Shown: positions 1 through 7,355 of the stretch, piece by piece
How the letters are laid out: every line of letters starts with the position of its first letter
Position numbering within the stretch: position 1 is the stretch's first letter
NCBI GenBank assembly: GCA_002404515.1
Contig: DHJV01000051.1
Coordinates: 1 to 12,650, forward strand
Direction: 5' to 3'
Source: Lachnospiraceae bacterium UBA4711
Lineage (GTDB): Bacteria; Bacillota; Clostridia; Lachnospirales; Lachnospiraceae
Length of the DNA stretch: 12,650 bases
Translations under genes and position numbers: made by a program
Notes under the pieces: model-generated
Database searches by the model: none
The model's input: only the letters and a program-made list of their open reading frames with translations
What the model was told of the DNA's origin: nothing

Positions 1-1
1 T

Positions 2-3000
2 GGTGTCTTGGACATTGCACCAGAGCATGTTGTGATGAAGGATCGTTTACGCCCGGGAAAGATGCTTCTCGTCGATACAAAGGCAGGAAAGCTGATCTCC
101 GATGAGGAACTGAAAAATCAGTATGCAAATGCACAGCCATATGGTGAATGGCTTGACAGCAATCTGACGTATCTGACCGATATTCCAATTCCGAATGAGC
201 GTGTGCCGGAGCTTTCCAACGAGGAGAGAAGCCGTCTGCAGAAAGCATTTGGTTATACTTATGAGGAGTTTAAGACCGCGATTCTTCCGATGGCACAAAA
301 TGGAGCAGAGGCGATTGCTGCGATGGGAGATGATACACCGTTGGCTGTTCTCTCTCATCAGAAATTACCGCTATTTAATTATTTCCATCAGTTGTTTGCG
401 CAGGTAACAAACCCGCCAATTGATGCAATCCGTGAGGAAATCGTTACATCGACGACTGTATATCTTGGACGTGACGGTAATATTCTCGAAGAGAAGCCGG
501 AAAACTGCCGTGTACTCCGAATCAACAATCCAATTCTGACGAATACAGATATGTTGAAAATCAAGAATTTGAATACAGAGAACTTAAAGGCAGCTGTTGT
601 ACCAATTATTTATTATAAGAATACATCTCTGGAGAAGGCGATTGACCGTATCTTTGTCGAGGCAGACAAGTTCTTCCGTGATGGCGCGAATATCCTGATC
701 TTATCTGACCGTGGTGTCGATGAAAACCATGTAGCGATACCGTCTCTGCTTGCTGTCTCTGCGATGCAGCAGCATCTGGTTCGGACGAAGAAACGTACTT
801 CGGTAGCATTGGTCATCGAGAGTGCAGAGCCACGTGAGGTACATCATTTTGCAACGCTGCTTGGCTATGGTGCCTGTGCAATCAACCCGTATCTGGCAAT
901 CGATACGATCAAGGACATGGTAGATACCCATTTCCTGAACAAGGATTTCTATGCGGCAGTCAATGATTACAACAGCGCTGTTTTGCATGGTATCGTAAAG
1001 ATTGCATCGAAGATGGGTATTTCTACGGTGCAGTCCTATCAGGGTTCACAGATTTTTGAGGCGGTCGGATTGTCTGAGGAGTTTGTAAAGAAATATTTTA
1101 CGAATACGGTAAGCCGTGTCGGTGGTATCGGAATCAAAGATATCCAGCGCCATGTGGAGGAATTGCATAATTCTGCATTTGATCCGCTTGGTTTGTATAC
1201 GAACCTGAGCTTAGAGAGTATCGGAAGTCACAAGATGCGAAGCGGAAAAGAAGAACATCTGTACAACCCGAATACAATTCATCTGTTGCAGCAGGCAACA
1301 TGGACAGATAATTACGATCTGTTCAAGCAGTATTCAGCCGCAATAGACGATGAAGAAAAAGCGTTCCATCTGCGTGGACTGATGGAGTTTAATTATCCGG
1401 AAAATGGTGGAATCCCGATTGATCAGGTAGAGCCGGTTGATTCCATTGTAAAGAGATTTAAGACAGGAGCCATGTCCTATGGTTCTATCTCACAGGAAGC
1501 ACATGAGTGTATGGCAATCGCTATGAACCGCCTCGGCGGTAAGTCTAACTCCGGTGAGGGTGGCGAGAGCTTAGAGCGTATGCGTGGAAGCAAGGATGGC
1601 GTGAACCGTTGTTCTGCAATCAAGCAGGTCGCTTCCGGTCGTTTCGGAGTAACGTCCGAATATCTGACAAGTGCGAAAGAGATTCAGATTAAGATGGCAC
1701 AGGGTGCAAAGCCGGGTGAAGGTGGACATCTGCCGGGCGGAAAGGTATATCCTTGGATCGCCAAGACCAGACATTCAACGCCGGGCGTAGGTCTGATCTC
1801 ACCACCGCCACATCATGATATCTATTCGATTGAGGATTTGGCGCAGTTGATCTATGATTGTAAAAATGCAAATACAGATGCACGTATCTCTGTAAAGCTT
1901 GTATCCGAAGCGGGTGTCGGCACAATCGCTGCCGGTGTTGCTAAGGCAGGCGCACAGGTTATCTTGATCTCCGGTTATGATGGTGGTACAGGAGCTGCTC
2001 CGGCAAACTCTATCCATCATGCAGGACTTCCTTGGGAGCTTGGTCTGGCTGAGACACACCAGACACTGATCATGAATGACCTTCGTAACAAGGTAATTCT
2101 GGAAACCGATGGTAAGCTGATGACCGGTCGTGATATTGCGATCGCAGCGATCCTTGGCGCAGAGGAGTTCGGATTTGCAACAGCACCGCTTGTAACAATG
2201 GGTTGTGTCATGATGCGTGTATGTAATCTGGATACCTGTCCGGTCGGTGTGGCTACACAGAACCCAGAACTTCGTAAACGGTTCAAGGGCAAGCCGGAAT
2301 ATGTTATGAATTTCATGCGGTTTGCTGCACAGGAGCTTCGTGAATATATGGCAAAGCTTGGTGTGCGTACCGTAGATGAATTAGTAGGTAGAACTGATTT
2401 AATCAAGCCTGGCAAAATGGCAGAGGAATACAATATCGATCTGTCGCGGATCATTGACAATCCATTTGCAAATGATGCGCAGAGCAAGATCAGTTATGCA
2501 AATAAGAATCCATATAACTTTGAGCTGGAGAAGACAATCGATGAGACGATCCTTATGAAGAAGCTTGGACCGGCACTCGAGAAGAAACAGAAGAAGACCA
2601 TTGAAATCAATGTATCGAATATCAACCGTTCACTCGGTACGATCTTCGGTTCTGAGATCACGAAGAAATATGGAACAACTTTGGATGAGGATACATTTGT
2701 TGTCAAATGCCACGGCAGCGGTGGACAGAGCTTCGGTGCATTTATTCCGAAGGGACTTACACTGGAGCTGGTCGGTGACAGCAACGATTATATCGGTAAG
2801 GGACTTTCCGGTGGTAAGATTATCGTCTATCCGCAGGATGGTATCCGCTATGATGCATCCGAGAATATCATCATCGGAAATGTCGCACTCTATGGTGCAA
2901 CTTCCGGTAAGGCGTTCATCAACGGCGTTGCCGGTGAGCGTTTTGCAGTTCGAAACTCTGGTGCAACGGCAGTTGTCGAGGGTGTTGGTGAGCATGGCTG

Positions 3001-3388
3001 TGAGTATATGACAGGTGGACGTGTGGTTATCCTTGGACCAACCGGTAAGAACTTCGCGGCTGGTATGAGCGGCGGTATCGCATATGTGCTTGATATGGAC
3101 AGTGATCTCTATATGAAGCTTAACAAGCAGATGGTTGAAGTCGAGTCTGTCGTTGATAAATATGATGTTATGGAATTAAAGGACATGATTGTGGAGCATG
3201 TTCAGTGTACGAATTCCAAGCGTGGTAAGGAAGTGCTCGAACATTTCGAGGAGTACCTGCCGAAATTTAAGAAGATTATCCCACATGATTACAAGAAGAT
3301 GATGTCGACGATCGGTCAGATGGAGGTCAAGGGACTTTCCAGCGAGCAGGCATTGATTGAAGCATTCTATGCAATCAAGAATCATTAA
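2..3388 (+). CDS. gltB: Glutamate synthase (GOGAT) large subunit, 5' end outside window
   Basis: Makes glutamate from glutamine and 2-oxoglutarate with electrons delivered by the small subunit; cytoplasmic. The reading frame is open from the first codon of the window and begins GVLDIAPEHVVMKDRLRPGK, which matches the end of the N-terminal class II glutaminase domain in this family. The true start and catalytic Cys are therefore upstream, and about 1128 residues are visible of a usual 1500. The central and FMN-binding synthase domains follow, with the ISPPPHHDIYSIEDL block near base 1800. A 3Fe-4S cluster motif with cysteines encoded at 2204, 2222 and 2237 (C-x5-C-x4-C, then PVGVATQ) is intact. 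The C-terminal GXGXG beta-helix domain occupies roughly 2620-3250 (GSGGQSFGAF, GKGLSGGK, GGRVVILG). It ends in TAA 18 bases before gltD, so the two are co-transcribed. The TTG at base 8 is an internal Leu, not a start. Confidence 0.97.
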   Translation, partial: GVLDIAPEHVVMKDRLRPGKMLLVDTKAGKLISDEELKNQYANAQPYGEWLDSNLTYLTDIPIPNERVPELSNEERSRLQKAFGYTYEEFKTAILPMAQNGAEAIAAMGDDTPLAVLSHQKLPLFNYFHQLFAQVTNPPIDAIREEIVTSTTVYLGRDGNILEEKPENCRVLRINNPILTNTDMLKIKNLNTENLKAAVVPIIYYKNTSLEKAIDRIFVEADKFFRDGANILILSDRGVDENHVAIPSLLAVSAMQQHLVRTKKRTSVALVIESAEPREVHHFATLLGYGACAINPYLAIDTIKDMVDTHFLNKDFYAAVNDYNSAVLHGIVKIASKMGISTVQSYQGSQIFEAVGLSEEFVKKYFTNTVSRVGGIGIKDIQRHVEELHNSAFDPLGLYTNLSLESIGSHKMRSGKEEHLYNPNTIHLLQQATWTDNYDLFKQYSAAIDDEEKAFHLRGLMEFNYPENGGIPIDQVEPVDSIVKRFKTGAMSYGSISQEAHECMAIAMNRLGGKSNSGEGGESLERMRGSKDGVNRCSAIKQVASGRFGVTSEYLTSAKEIQIKMAQGAKPGEGGHLPGGKVYPWIAKTRHSTPGVGLISPPPHHDIYSIEDLAQLIYDCKNANTDARISVKLVSEAGVGTIAAGVAKAGAQVILISGYDGGTGAAPANSIHHAGLPWELGLAETHQTLIMNDLRNKVILETDGKLMTGRDIAIAAILGAEEFGFATAPLVTMGCVMMRVCNLDTCPVGVATQNPELRKRFKGKPEYVMNFMRFAAQELREYMAKLGVRTVDELVGRTDLIKPGKMAEEYNIDLSRIIDNPFANDAQSKISYANKNPYNFELEKTIDETILMKKLGPALEKKQKKTIEINVSNINRSLGTIFGSEITKKYGTTLDEDTFVVKCHGSGGQSFGAFIPKGLTLELVGDSNDYIGKGLSGGKIIVYPQDGIRYDASENIIIGNVALYGATSGKAFINGVAGERFAVRNSGATAVVEGVGEHGCEYMTGGRVVILGPTGKNFAAGMSGGIAYVLDMDSDLYMKLNKQMVEVESVVDKYDVMELKDMIVEHVQCTNSKRGKEVLEHFEEYLPKFKKIIPHDYKKMMSTIGQMEVKGLSSEQALIEAFYAIKNH

Positions 3389-3406
3389 GAGAGGAGCGTA
3401 TGACTT

Positions 3407-4969
3407 ATGGGAAAAAGTACAGGATTTTTGGAGTATGAAAGACAGACCAGCAAGGAAGTACCACCTCTTGAACGTATAAAGAATTTCAACGAGTTCCACG
3501 AGCCGCTTTCGATGGAGGAACAGCGCAAACAGGCGGCACGTTGTATGGACTGTGGCGTTCCGTTCTGCCAGTACGGCAAGATGATCGCCGGTATGGCGTC
3601 CGGTTGTCCGCTGAATAACCTTGTGCCAGAGTGGAATGACAACGTGTATACAGGAAATATGGAGATGGCGTATAAACGCCTCTCCAAGACGAATAACTTC
3701 CCGGAATTTACAAGCCGCGTCTGCCCGGCACTCTGCGAGGCAGCATGTACCTGTAATATCAACGGGGATCCGGTCTGCACGAAGGAAAATGAGCGGAGTA
3801 TTATCGAAAATGCTTACGAGAAGGGCTATGTAAACTGTGAGCCGCCAAAGGTACGAAGCGGGAAACGTGTTGCCATCGTTGGTTCCGGCCCATCCGGTCT
3901 TGCAGCCGCTGATCAGTTGAACCGCAGAGGCCATCAGGTAACGGTGTTCGAACGTAGTGATCGTCTCGGAGGACTTCTGATGTATGGTATTCCGAACATG
4001 AAGCTGGAGAAGCAGATTATTGACCGCAAGATCGATTGCCTGAAGAAGACCGGCATCGAGTTCGTGACCGGAACTGAAATTGCAAATGGAAAGAATAATC
4101 AGAGCCCGGCAGTTGCAAAGGGTGATGAGATGGCTGGTTATCTGACCGATGCCAAGGTGAAGAACGTAAAGGCGGAGAAGTTGCTCGAAGAATACGACGC
4201 AGTTGTCCTTGCGTGTGGTGCATCGAATCCGCGTGACATCAAGGTAACTGGACGTGACGCGAAGGGTATCTATTTTGCCGTTGATTTCTTAAAGACAACA
4301 ACGAGAAGTCTGCTCAATTCAAATTTTGCAGATGGAAATTATGTCAGTGCCAAGGGCAGGAAGGTGCTTGTCATCGGTGGCGGTGATACCGGAAATGACT
4401 GTGTTGGAACATCCATCCGTCAGGGTGCGGTTGCTGTGACACAGCTGGAGATGATGCCCAAGCTTCCGGAGACACGCGCGGCAAATAATCCATGGCCGGA
4501 GTGGCCGAGAGTTCTGAAGACCGACTATGGTCAGCAGGAGGCAATCGCGAAGTTTGGACACGATCCACGTATCTATGAGACAACGGTAAAAGAAATCGTG
4601 AAGAACAAGGATGGTCAGGTGTGTGCAGCAAAATGTGTGAAGCTTGCATGGGAGAAGGATCCAGAGACTGGACGCATGAACATGAAAGAAATCCCGGACA
4701 GCGAGTACACCATCGAGTGTGATCTGATCCTGATTGCGGCTGGATTCCTCGGTACACAGAAATATGTAGCAGACGCGTTCGGCGTGAAGTTAAATGCACG
4801 CACGAATGTGGAGACAGCTCCGGGTGCACACAAGACAAACGTAGACAAGGTGTACACATGTGGCGATATGCACCGTGGACAGTCACTCGTTGTATGGGCG
4901 ATCCGTGAAGGACGTGACGCAGCGAAGGAAGTTGACACATTCCTGAACGGCTACTCCAATGACTTCTAG
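3407..4969 (+). CDS. gltD: Glutamate synthase small subunit (NADPH, FAD, Fe-S)
   Basis: Takes electrons from NADPH through FAD and two 4Fe-4S clusters and passes them to the large subunit. Of 520 residues, the N-terminal part has the cluster cysteines (46, 49, 54, 67, then 106, 110, 114, 116 in SRVCPALCEAACTC). The FAD Rossmann motif VAIVGSGPSG is at about 156-164, and the NAD(P)-binding VLVIGGGDTG at about 320-329. The C-terminal FAD-contacting TCGDMHRGQSLVVWAIREG block is present. The start at 3407 is set by AGAGGAG just upstream and by the conserved MGKSTGFLEYER opening. An ATG at 3400 is out of frame. It is about 30 residues longer than many GltD proteins, with an extra lysine-rich stretch around residues 226-256. 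It is the second gene of the operon. No ordinary intrinsic terminator follows; the long palindromes beginning 3 bases after its stop may serve instead. Confidence 0.97.
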   Translation: MGKSTGFLEYERQTSKEVPPLERIKNFNEFHEPLSMEEQRKQAARCMDCGVPFCQYGKMIAGMASGCPLNNLVPEWNDNVYTGNMEMAYKRLSKTNNFPEFTSRVCPALCEAACTCNINGDPVCTKENERSIIENAYEKGYVNCEPPKVRSGKRVAIVGSGPSGLAAADQLNRRGHQVTVFERSDRLGGLLMYGIPNMKLEKQIIDRKIDCLKKTGIEFVTGTEIANGKNNQSPAVAKGDEMAGYLTDAKVKNVKAEKLLEEYDAVVLACGASNPRDIKVTGRDAKGIYFAVDFLKTTTRSLLNSNFADGNYVSAKGRKVLVIGGGDTGNDCVGTSIRQGAVAVTQLEMMPKLPETRAANNPWPEWPRVLKTDYGQQEAIAKFGHDPRIYETTVKEIVKNKDGQVCAAKCVKLAWEKDPETGRMNMKEIPDSEYTIECDLILIAAGFLGTQKYVADAFGVKLNARTNVETAPGAHKTNVDKVYTCGDMHRGQSLVVWAIREGRDAAKEVDTFLNGYSNDF

Positions 4970-4971
4970 AG

Positions 4972-5199
4972 GCATGTTTGCCAACCTATGAAAATTTAGT
5001 AAGAATTGCACACAGTAATATAAAGTCATCTACAGACGCGCTTTCGCTCACTTCCGCACATAACAGACACTAAGCTCTGGAGAAACAATTTTTCAAATTG
5101 TCCCTCCAATCGCTAAGTGCTGATGTGCTCCAATGGTCTGTTGATGGCTTATATTATGTGTGCAATTCATGTTACCGTATTGAGGGTTGGCAAACATGC
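4972..5199. repeat. 228-base near-palindromic element (hairpin 1)
   Basis: One long imperfect inverted repeat centred near 5090. Pairing segments from outside inward are: GCATGTTTGCCAACC (4972-4986) with 5185-5199, 15 of 15. Then 5003-5023 with 5149-5168, 20 pairs and one bulged G at 5015. Then 5025-5037 with 5136-5148, 11 of 13 plus one G-T. Then GCACAT (5056-5061) with 5123-5128, and CACTAAGC (5068-5075) with 5112-5119, 7 of 8. Finally CAATTT/AAATTG (5086-5091, 5095-5100) around a TTC loop. It starts 3 bases after the gltD stop. It has no credible ORF; a 65-codon frame from 5098 merely crosses it. It resembles a MITE-like or other repetitive palindromic element. Transcribed from gltD, it would fold into a long double-stranded stem. 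The family is not recognised. Confidence 0.85.
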
Positions 5200-5204
5200 A
5201 TGAA

Positions 5205-5269
5205 CGCATCCACTTATTGTGCAGACATGTCAGCTCCATTCAGAATGAATGTCACAACCTTGAAGTGCG
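5205..5269. repeat. Short imperfect inverted repeat (hairpin 2)
   Basis: CACTT (5211-5215) pairs with AAGTG (5263-5267), TTGTG (5217-5221) with CACAA (5253-5257), and GACAT (5224-5228) with ATGTC (5249-5253). CACAA and ATGTC share base 5253, so one pair must give way. An alternative tip is ATTCA/TGAAT at 5238-5250. It lies between the two larger palindromes and has no coding signal. It may belong to one of them or be a separate remnant. Confidence 0.55.
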
Positions 5270-5304
5270 GAGAAGATATAGACGTATTAAAGTAGTACTT
5301 ACCA

Positions 5305-5318
5305 AGAGGCATGTTTGC
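5305..5318 (+). repeat. Second direct copy of the hairpin-1 end sequence
   Basis: AGAGGCATGTTTGC here is an exact 14-base direct copy of 4968-4981, which is the gltD stop region and outer left end of hairpin 1. Similarity stops after these 14 bases. It could mark a second, truncated element of the same family, or a recombination or target-site trace. An inverted 11-base partial copy (GCAAACATGCA) lies at 5190-5200. Confidence 0.6.
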
Positions 5319-5344
5319 ATCTTTCGAAGCTACCTTATTGTAGA

Positions 5345-5690
5345 TAAAACCCGGAGGACAATGCAGAAAAAATGGAATTCACTCAGATATGATATGTTTG
5401 CAGTTTTAGAATTACTTGGGACTCCTTATATATAGTAGCAATGCTTGAACACGATGTTCAAGCAAGTTGCCACTGAGCCATGGATGGCGAGCGGAGGGTG
5501 CATATGAATCTCTGATTCATATTTAGGATGCGCCCGACAATCTGCCGCCGAATGAAATGAGGGGGCAATTCCCGCTTGGCAACGGTTGCGTATATTGTCA
5601 TTATATAGATTCGGAGTGCCTAGTAATTCTTAACTGCAATACAGTATATCTGAGCGAATTCCATTTTAATGTATTGAACTTCGGGTTTTA
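5345..5690. repeat. 346-base long inverted repeat with branched apex (hairpin 3)
   Basis: The arms pair in constant register over about 100 bases each. TAAAACCCG (5345-5353) pairs with 5682-5690. AAAATGGAATTC (5369-5380) pairs perfectly with 5656-5667. CTCAGATAT (5382-5390) pairs with 5646-5654, TTGCAGTT (5398-5405) with 5632-5639, AGAATTACT (5408-5416) with 5622-5630, and ACTCC (5421-5425) with 5613-5617. Inside the arms, 5442-5583 forms its own branched fold, listed separately. The right end contains the TTA that is the stop codon of the minus-strand phosphofructokinase gene. No transposase or other ORF is present, so if mobile it is non-autonomous. Confidence 0.85.
5442..5583 (+). ncRNA. 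Candidate structured RNA at the tip of hairpin 3
   Basis: A perfect 10-pair hairpin TGCTTGAACA-CGA-TGTTCAAGCA (5442-5464) is followed by a closing stem GTTGCCA (5466-5472) with TGGCAAC (5577-5583), extended by AGC (5476-5478) with GCT (5574-5576). Within it is a nearly continuous arm: GGCG (5486-5489) with CGCC (5546-5549), GCGGA (5491-5495) with TCTGC (5541-5545), and GGGTGC (5496-5501) with GCGCCC (5530-5535). The arm is tipped by ATATGAATC-TCT-GATTCATAT (5502-5522). Bulges GACAA (5536-5540) and TTAGGAT (5523-5529) are unpaired. Two pairs are G-U only if the plus strand is the RNA, which favours plus. The G+C-rich core differs from its A+T-rich arms. A HEARO/omega-type RNA of IS200/IS605 elements is one idea, unproven; no nuclease gene is nearby. 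Confidence 0.45.
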
Positions 5691-6923
5691 CTTCCCGTAA
5701 ACTTTCGTCAGATGCGAAATATCCAGATAGTCCGCGATGCCGTCCGCATAGTCTGTTGGAACTTCCCCAGCGACAAGCGGCTTCAGATACGCAATCATTT
5801 CCTCGGTCACATCGTGATGATCCGGCGTGATCCAGGAGGCAGGTACTTCCTTCGCCTGATTGGCAACTTCACTGACCGGTGTGTTGGAAAGTTCGTAGAT
5901 ATACGGCGCATTGGACAGACGATGCAGACTTACCATTTGTGCACTTTCTCCGTTCTTGGCAAGGACAACCGCGTGTTTGCCGGAGAGGAAGGATTCCGTT
6001 AAGTCTGTCATGCTTGCCATATGTCCGGCACAACGCTGCAGGACATTGACCTCGACCGACCGAACCTTGATGCCAAGTTTTTCCTTTACGAGGTATTCCA
6101 GCGTCTTTCCGGCACCGCTCAACTGCGCATGTCCGAACTTGTCAGCGGCAGCGTCGGTAGCAGAGATGTAGTTGCCGTCCTTGTCGCGGATTCCCTCAGA
6201 GACAGCGACGATCACATTCTTGTATTTCTTTACCATTTCCTTTAGGTCTGTGATGAACTGCTCCTTGTCGAAGGCAACCTCCGGCAGGTAGATCAGATGT
6301 GGTGCAAGACTGAATTCATTTCTTGCAAGCACGGAAGCGGCAGTCAGCCAGCCGGCATCCCGTCCCATGATCTCGATGATGTTGACACTCTCCAGGTCAT
6401 AGATATAAGTGTCGTAGGCGATCTCACGGATGGAGCTTGCGATGTACTTGGCAGCAGAGCCAAAGCCCGGTGTATGGTCTGTCATGATCAGATCGTTGTC
6501 AATGGTCTTCGGCACACCGATGATGCGGATATCATTGCCGATGGAAGCAGCGTAAGCGGACAGCTTTGCAACTGTGTCCATCGAATCATTTCCACCGATA
6601 TAGAAGAAGGCACCGATGTTCATCTCCTCAAAAATGGAGAAGATTTCTTCGTACATAGATATGTCTTCGCTCATATCTGGAAGCTTGAACCGGCAGGAAC
6701 CAAGGTACATGGCTGGTGTGCGGGCAAGCTTCTGAATGAATGCGTCATCCTTGTCTGACAGATCCAGAAAATGCTTTTTCAATACACCCTGAATTCCGTG
6801 GATCGCACCATAAATTTTATCATATATTCCGAAATCTCTGGCAGCGGCAATAACGCCGGCGAGAGATGCATTGATAGCGGCAGTCGGCCCACCAGATTGT
6901 GCAACGATACAGTTTTTATTCAT
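5688..6923 (-). CDS. pfp: Phosphofructokinase, probably pyrophosphate-dependent
   Basis: Phosphorylates fructose 6-phosphate in glycolysis, and can run in reverse if PPi-dependent; cytoplasmic. The 411-residue PfkA-family protein has the N-terminal phosphate-binding AQSGGPTAAINAS (8-20), GGNDS at 110-114, the catalytic PKTIDND at 138-144 and MGRDAGW at 186-192. ATP enzymes have GGDGS and PGTIDND. Here Asp113 and Lys139 occupy the two positions that characterise PPi-dependent enzymes, so PPi is the likely donor. Asn112 replaces the usual Asp of GGD(D/G)S. The length suits the 400-residue PPi group rather than the 320-residue ATP group. The start is supported by AAGGAG on the minus strand at 6929-6934, 5 bases from the ATG. 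It is monocistronic here and convergent with gltD, and its stop codon is in the right arm of hairpin 3. Confidence 0.93.
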   Translation of the reverse strand: MNKNCIVAQSGGPTAAINASLAGVIAAARDFGIYDKIYGAIHGIQGVLKKHFLDLSDKDDAFIQKLARTPAMYLGSCRFKLPDMSEDISMYEEIFSIFEEMNIGAFFYIGGNDSMDTVAKLSAYAASIGNDIRIIGVPKTIDNDLIMTDHTPGFGSAAKYIASSIREIAYDTYIYDLESVNIIEIMGRDAGWLTAASVLARNEFSLAPHLIYLPEVAFDKEQFITDLKEMVKKYKNVIVAVSEGIRDKDGNYISATDAAADKFGHAQLSGAGKTLEYLVKEKLGIKVRSVEVNVLQRCAGHMASMTDLTESFLSGKHAVVLAKNGESAQMVSLHRLSNAPYIYELSNTPVSEVANQAKEVPASWITPDHHDVTEEMIAYLKPLVAGEVPTDYADGIADYLDISHLTKVYGK

Positions 6924-6944
6924 GATAACTCCTTATTCTATTTA

Positions 6945-7042
6945 AATATAATCGTTTTGTAACAGACGTAAAAAATGATTTGAATTATAGTTGATTTACG
7001 CCATACAAAGTTATATTAGCATATTCATACAGGGATAGCAAA
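6945..7042 (-). promoter_or_regulatory. Possible phosphofructokinase promoters
   Basis: Two weak minus-strand candidates can be read. The first is TTTGCT (7037-7042), an 18-base spacer, then TGcTAATAT with an extended -10 (TAATAT at 7013-7018). The second is TTTACG (6967-6972), a 16-base spacer, then TATATT (6945-6950). A TATAAT at 6984-6989 has no -35 at a suitable distance. The region is A+T-rich, so chance matches are easy. Confidence 0.25.
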
Positions 7043-7141
7043 CCTAAAATCCGTGAACCGGTGCATCGTCGAAAAGTGATAAATAATTCTAAAAAAAACG
7101 AGAAATCCAAAAAATTTTATATAAGAATCAAAAATTTTTAA

Positions 7142-7173
7142 TTTCAATTAAATCCGATCTTTTGTATTATAAT
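7142..7173 (+). promoter_or_regulatory. Possible upstream plus-strand promoter
   Basis: TATTAT (7165-7170) overlaps TATAAT (7168-7173). The best -35 for the former is a poor TTTCAA (7142-7147) at 17 bases. If used, it would place the hairpins and pyrimidine tract at 7193-7288 in a long leader of galE. The stretch 7043-7141 before it is A+T-rich and shows nothing else I can name. Confidence 0.3.
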
Positions 7174-7192
7174 GACATAAACAAAAGAAGAG

Positions 7193-7288
7193 AACTTCAA
7201 AAAAGAAGTTACCCCCCTCTCCCCCCTTTTTATGTGACAAAGCTGCGTGATCCATTCTCTCCCCTCTTTTTGGATTTCGCAGCTTTGT
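7193..7288 (+). promoter_or_regulatory. Hairpins and pyrimidine tracts upstream of galE
   Basis: AACTTC-A6-GAAGTT (7193-7210) is followed at once by the mirror-symmetric tract C6-TCT-C6 (7212-7226) and T5. Then comes a larger hairpin with 17-base arms, ACAAAGCTGCGTGATCC (7237-7253) and GGATTTCGCAGCTTTGT (7272-7288), 15 of 17 pairing around a pyrimidine-rich loop containing CTCTCCCCTC. No T-run follows the second hairpin on either strand, so it is not a standard intrinsic terminator. It could be a leader RNA element, a protein-binding palindrome or a barrier between the divergent genes. Confidence 0.5.
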
Positions 7289-7325
7289 GTATAGTTAGAT
7301 ATAATTCGGGATTGATGGAAAGCAT

Positions 7326-7355
7326 TTGCCCAATGTGGTATAGATATGGTAGAAT
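7326..7355 (+). promoter_or_regulatory. Probable galE promoter
   Basis: TTGCCC (7326-7331), an 18-base spacer, then TAGAAT (7350-7355) preceded by TG at 7347-7348, giving an extended -10 (TGgTAGAAT). Transcription would start near 7362 and leave a leader of about 90 bases. A TATAAT at 7300-7305 lacks a recognisable -35. Confidence 0.5.

Noticed and set aside
3176..3934. 252-codon minus-strand frame across the gltB-gltD junction
   Set aside because: Antisense shadow of two well-conserved genes with no recognisable domain.
4615..4940. Minus-strand frames inside gltD
   Set aside because: Shadows of gltD in other frames with no conserved motif.
5098..5435. Short plus-strand frames (65 and 82 codons) in the palindromic block
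   Set aside because: They cross hairpin arms, overlap each other, lack ribosome binding sites and have no protein-like features.
4972..5690. CRISPR array or retron
   Set aside because: There are no regularly spaced direct repeats with spacers and no cas or reverse transcriptase gene. The structure is inverted repeats.
4972..5690. Group II intron or autonomous insertion sequence
   Set aside because: No domain V-like hairpin, maturase or transposase reading frame could be found.
7193..7230. Intrinsic terminator formed by AACTTC-A6-GAAGTT and the following T5
   Set aside because: The stem is only six A+T-rich pairs and the T-run is separated from it by 16 bases.
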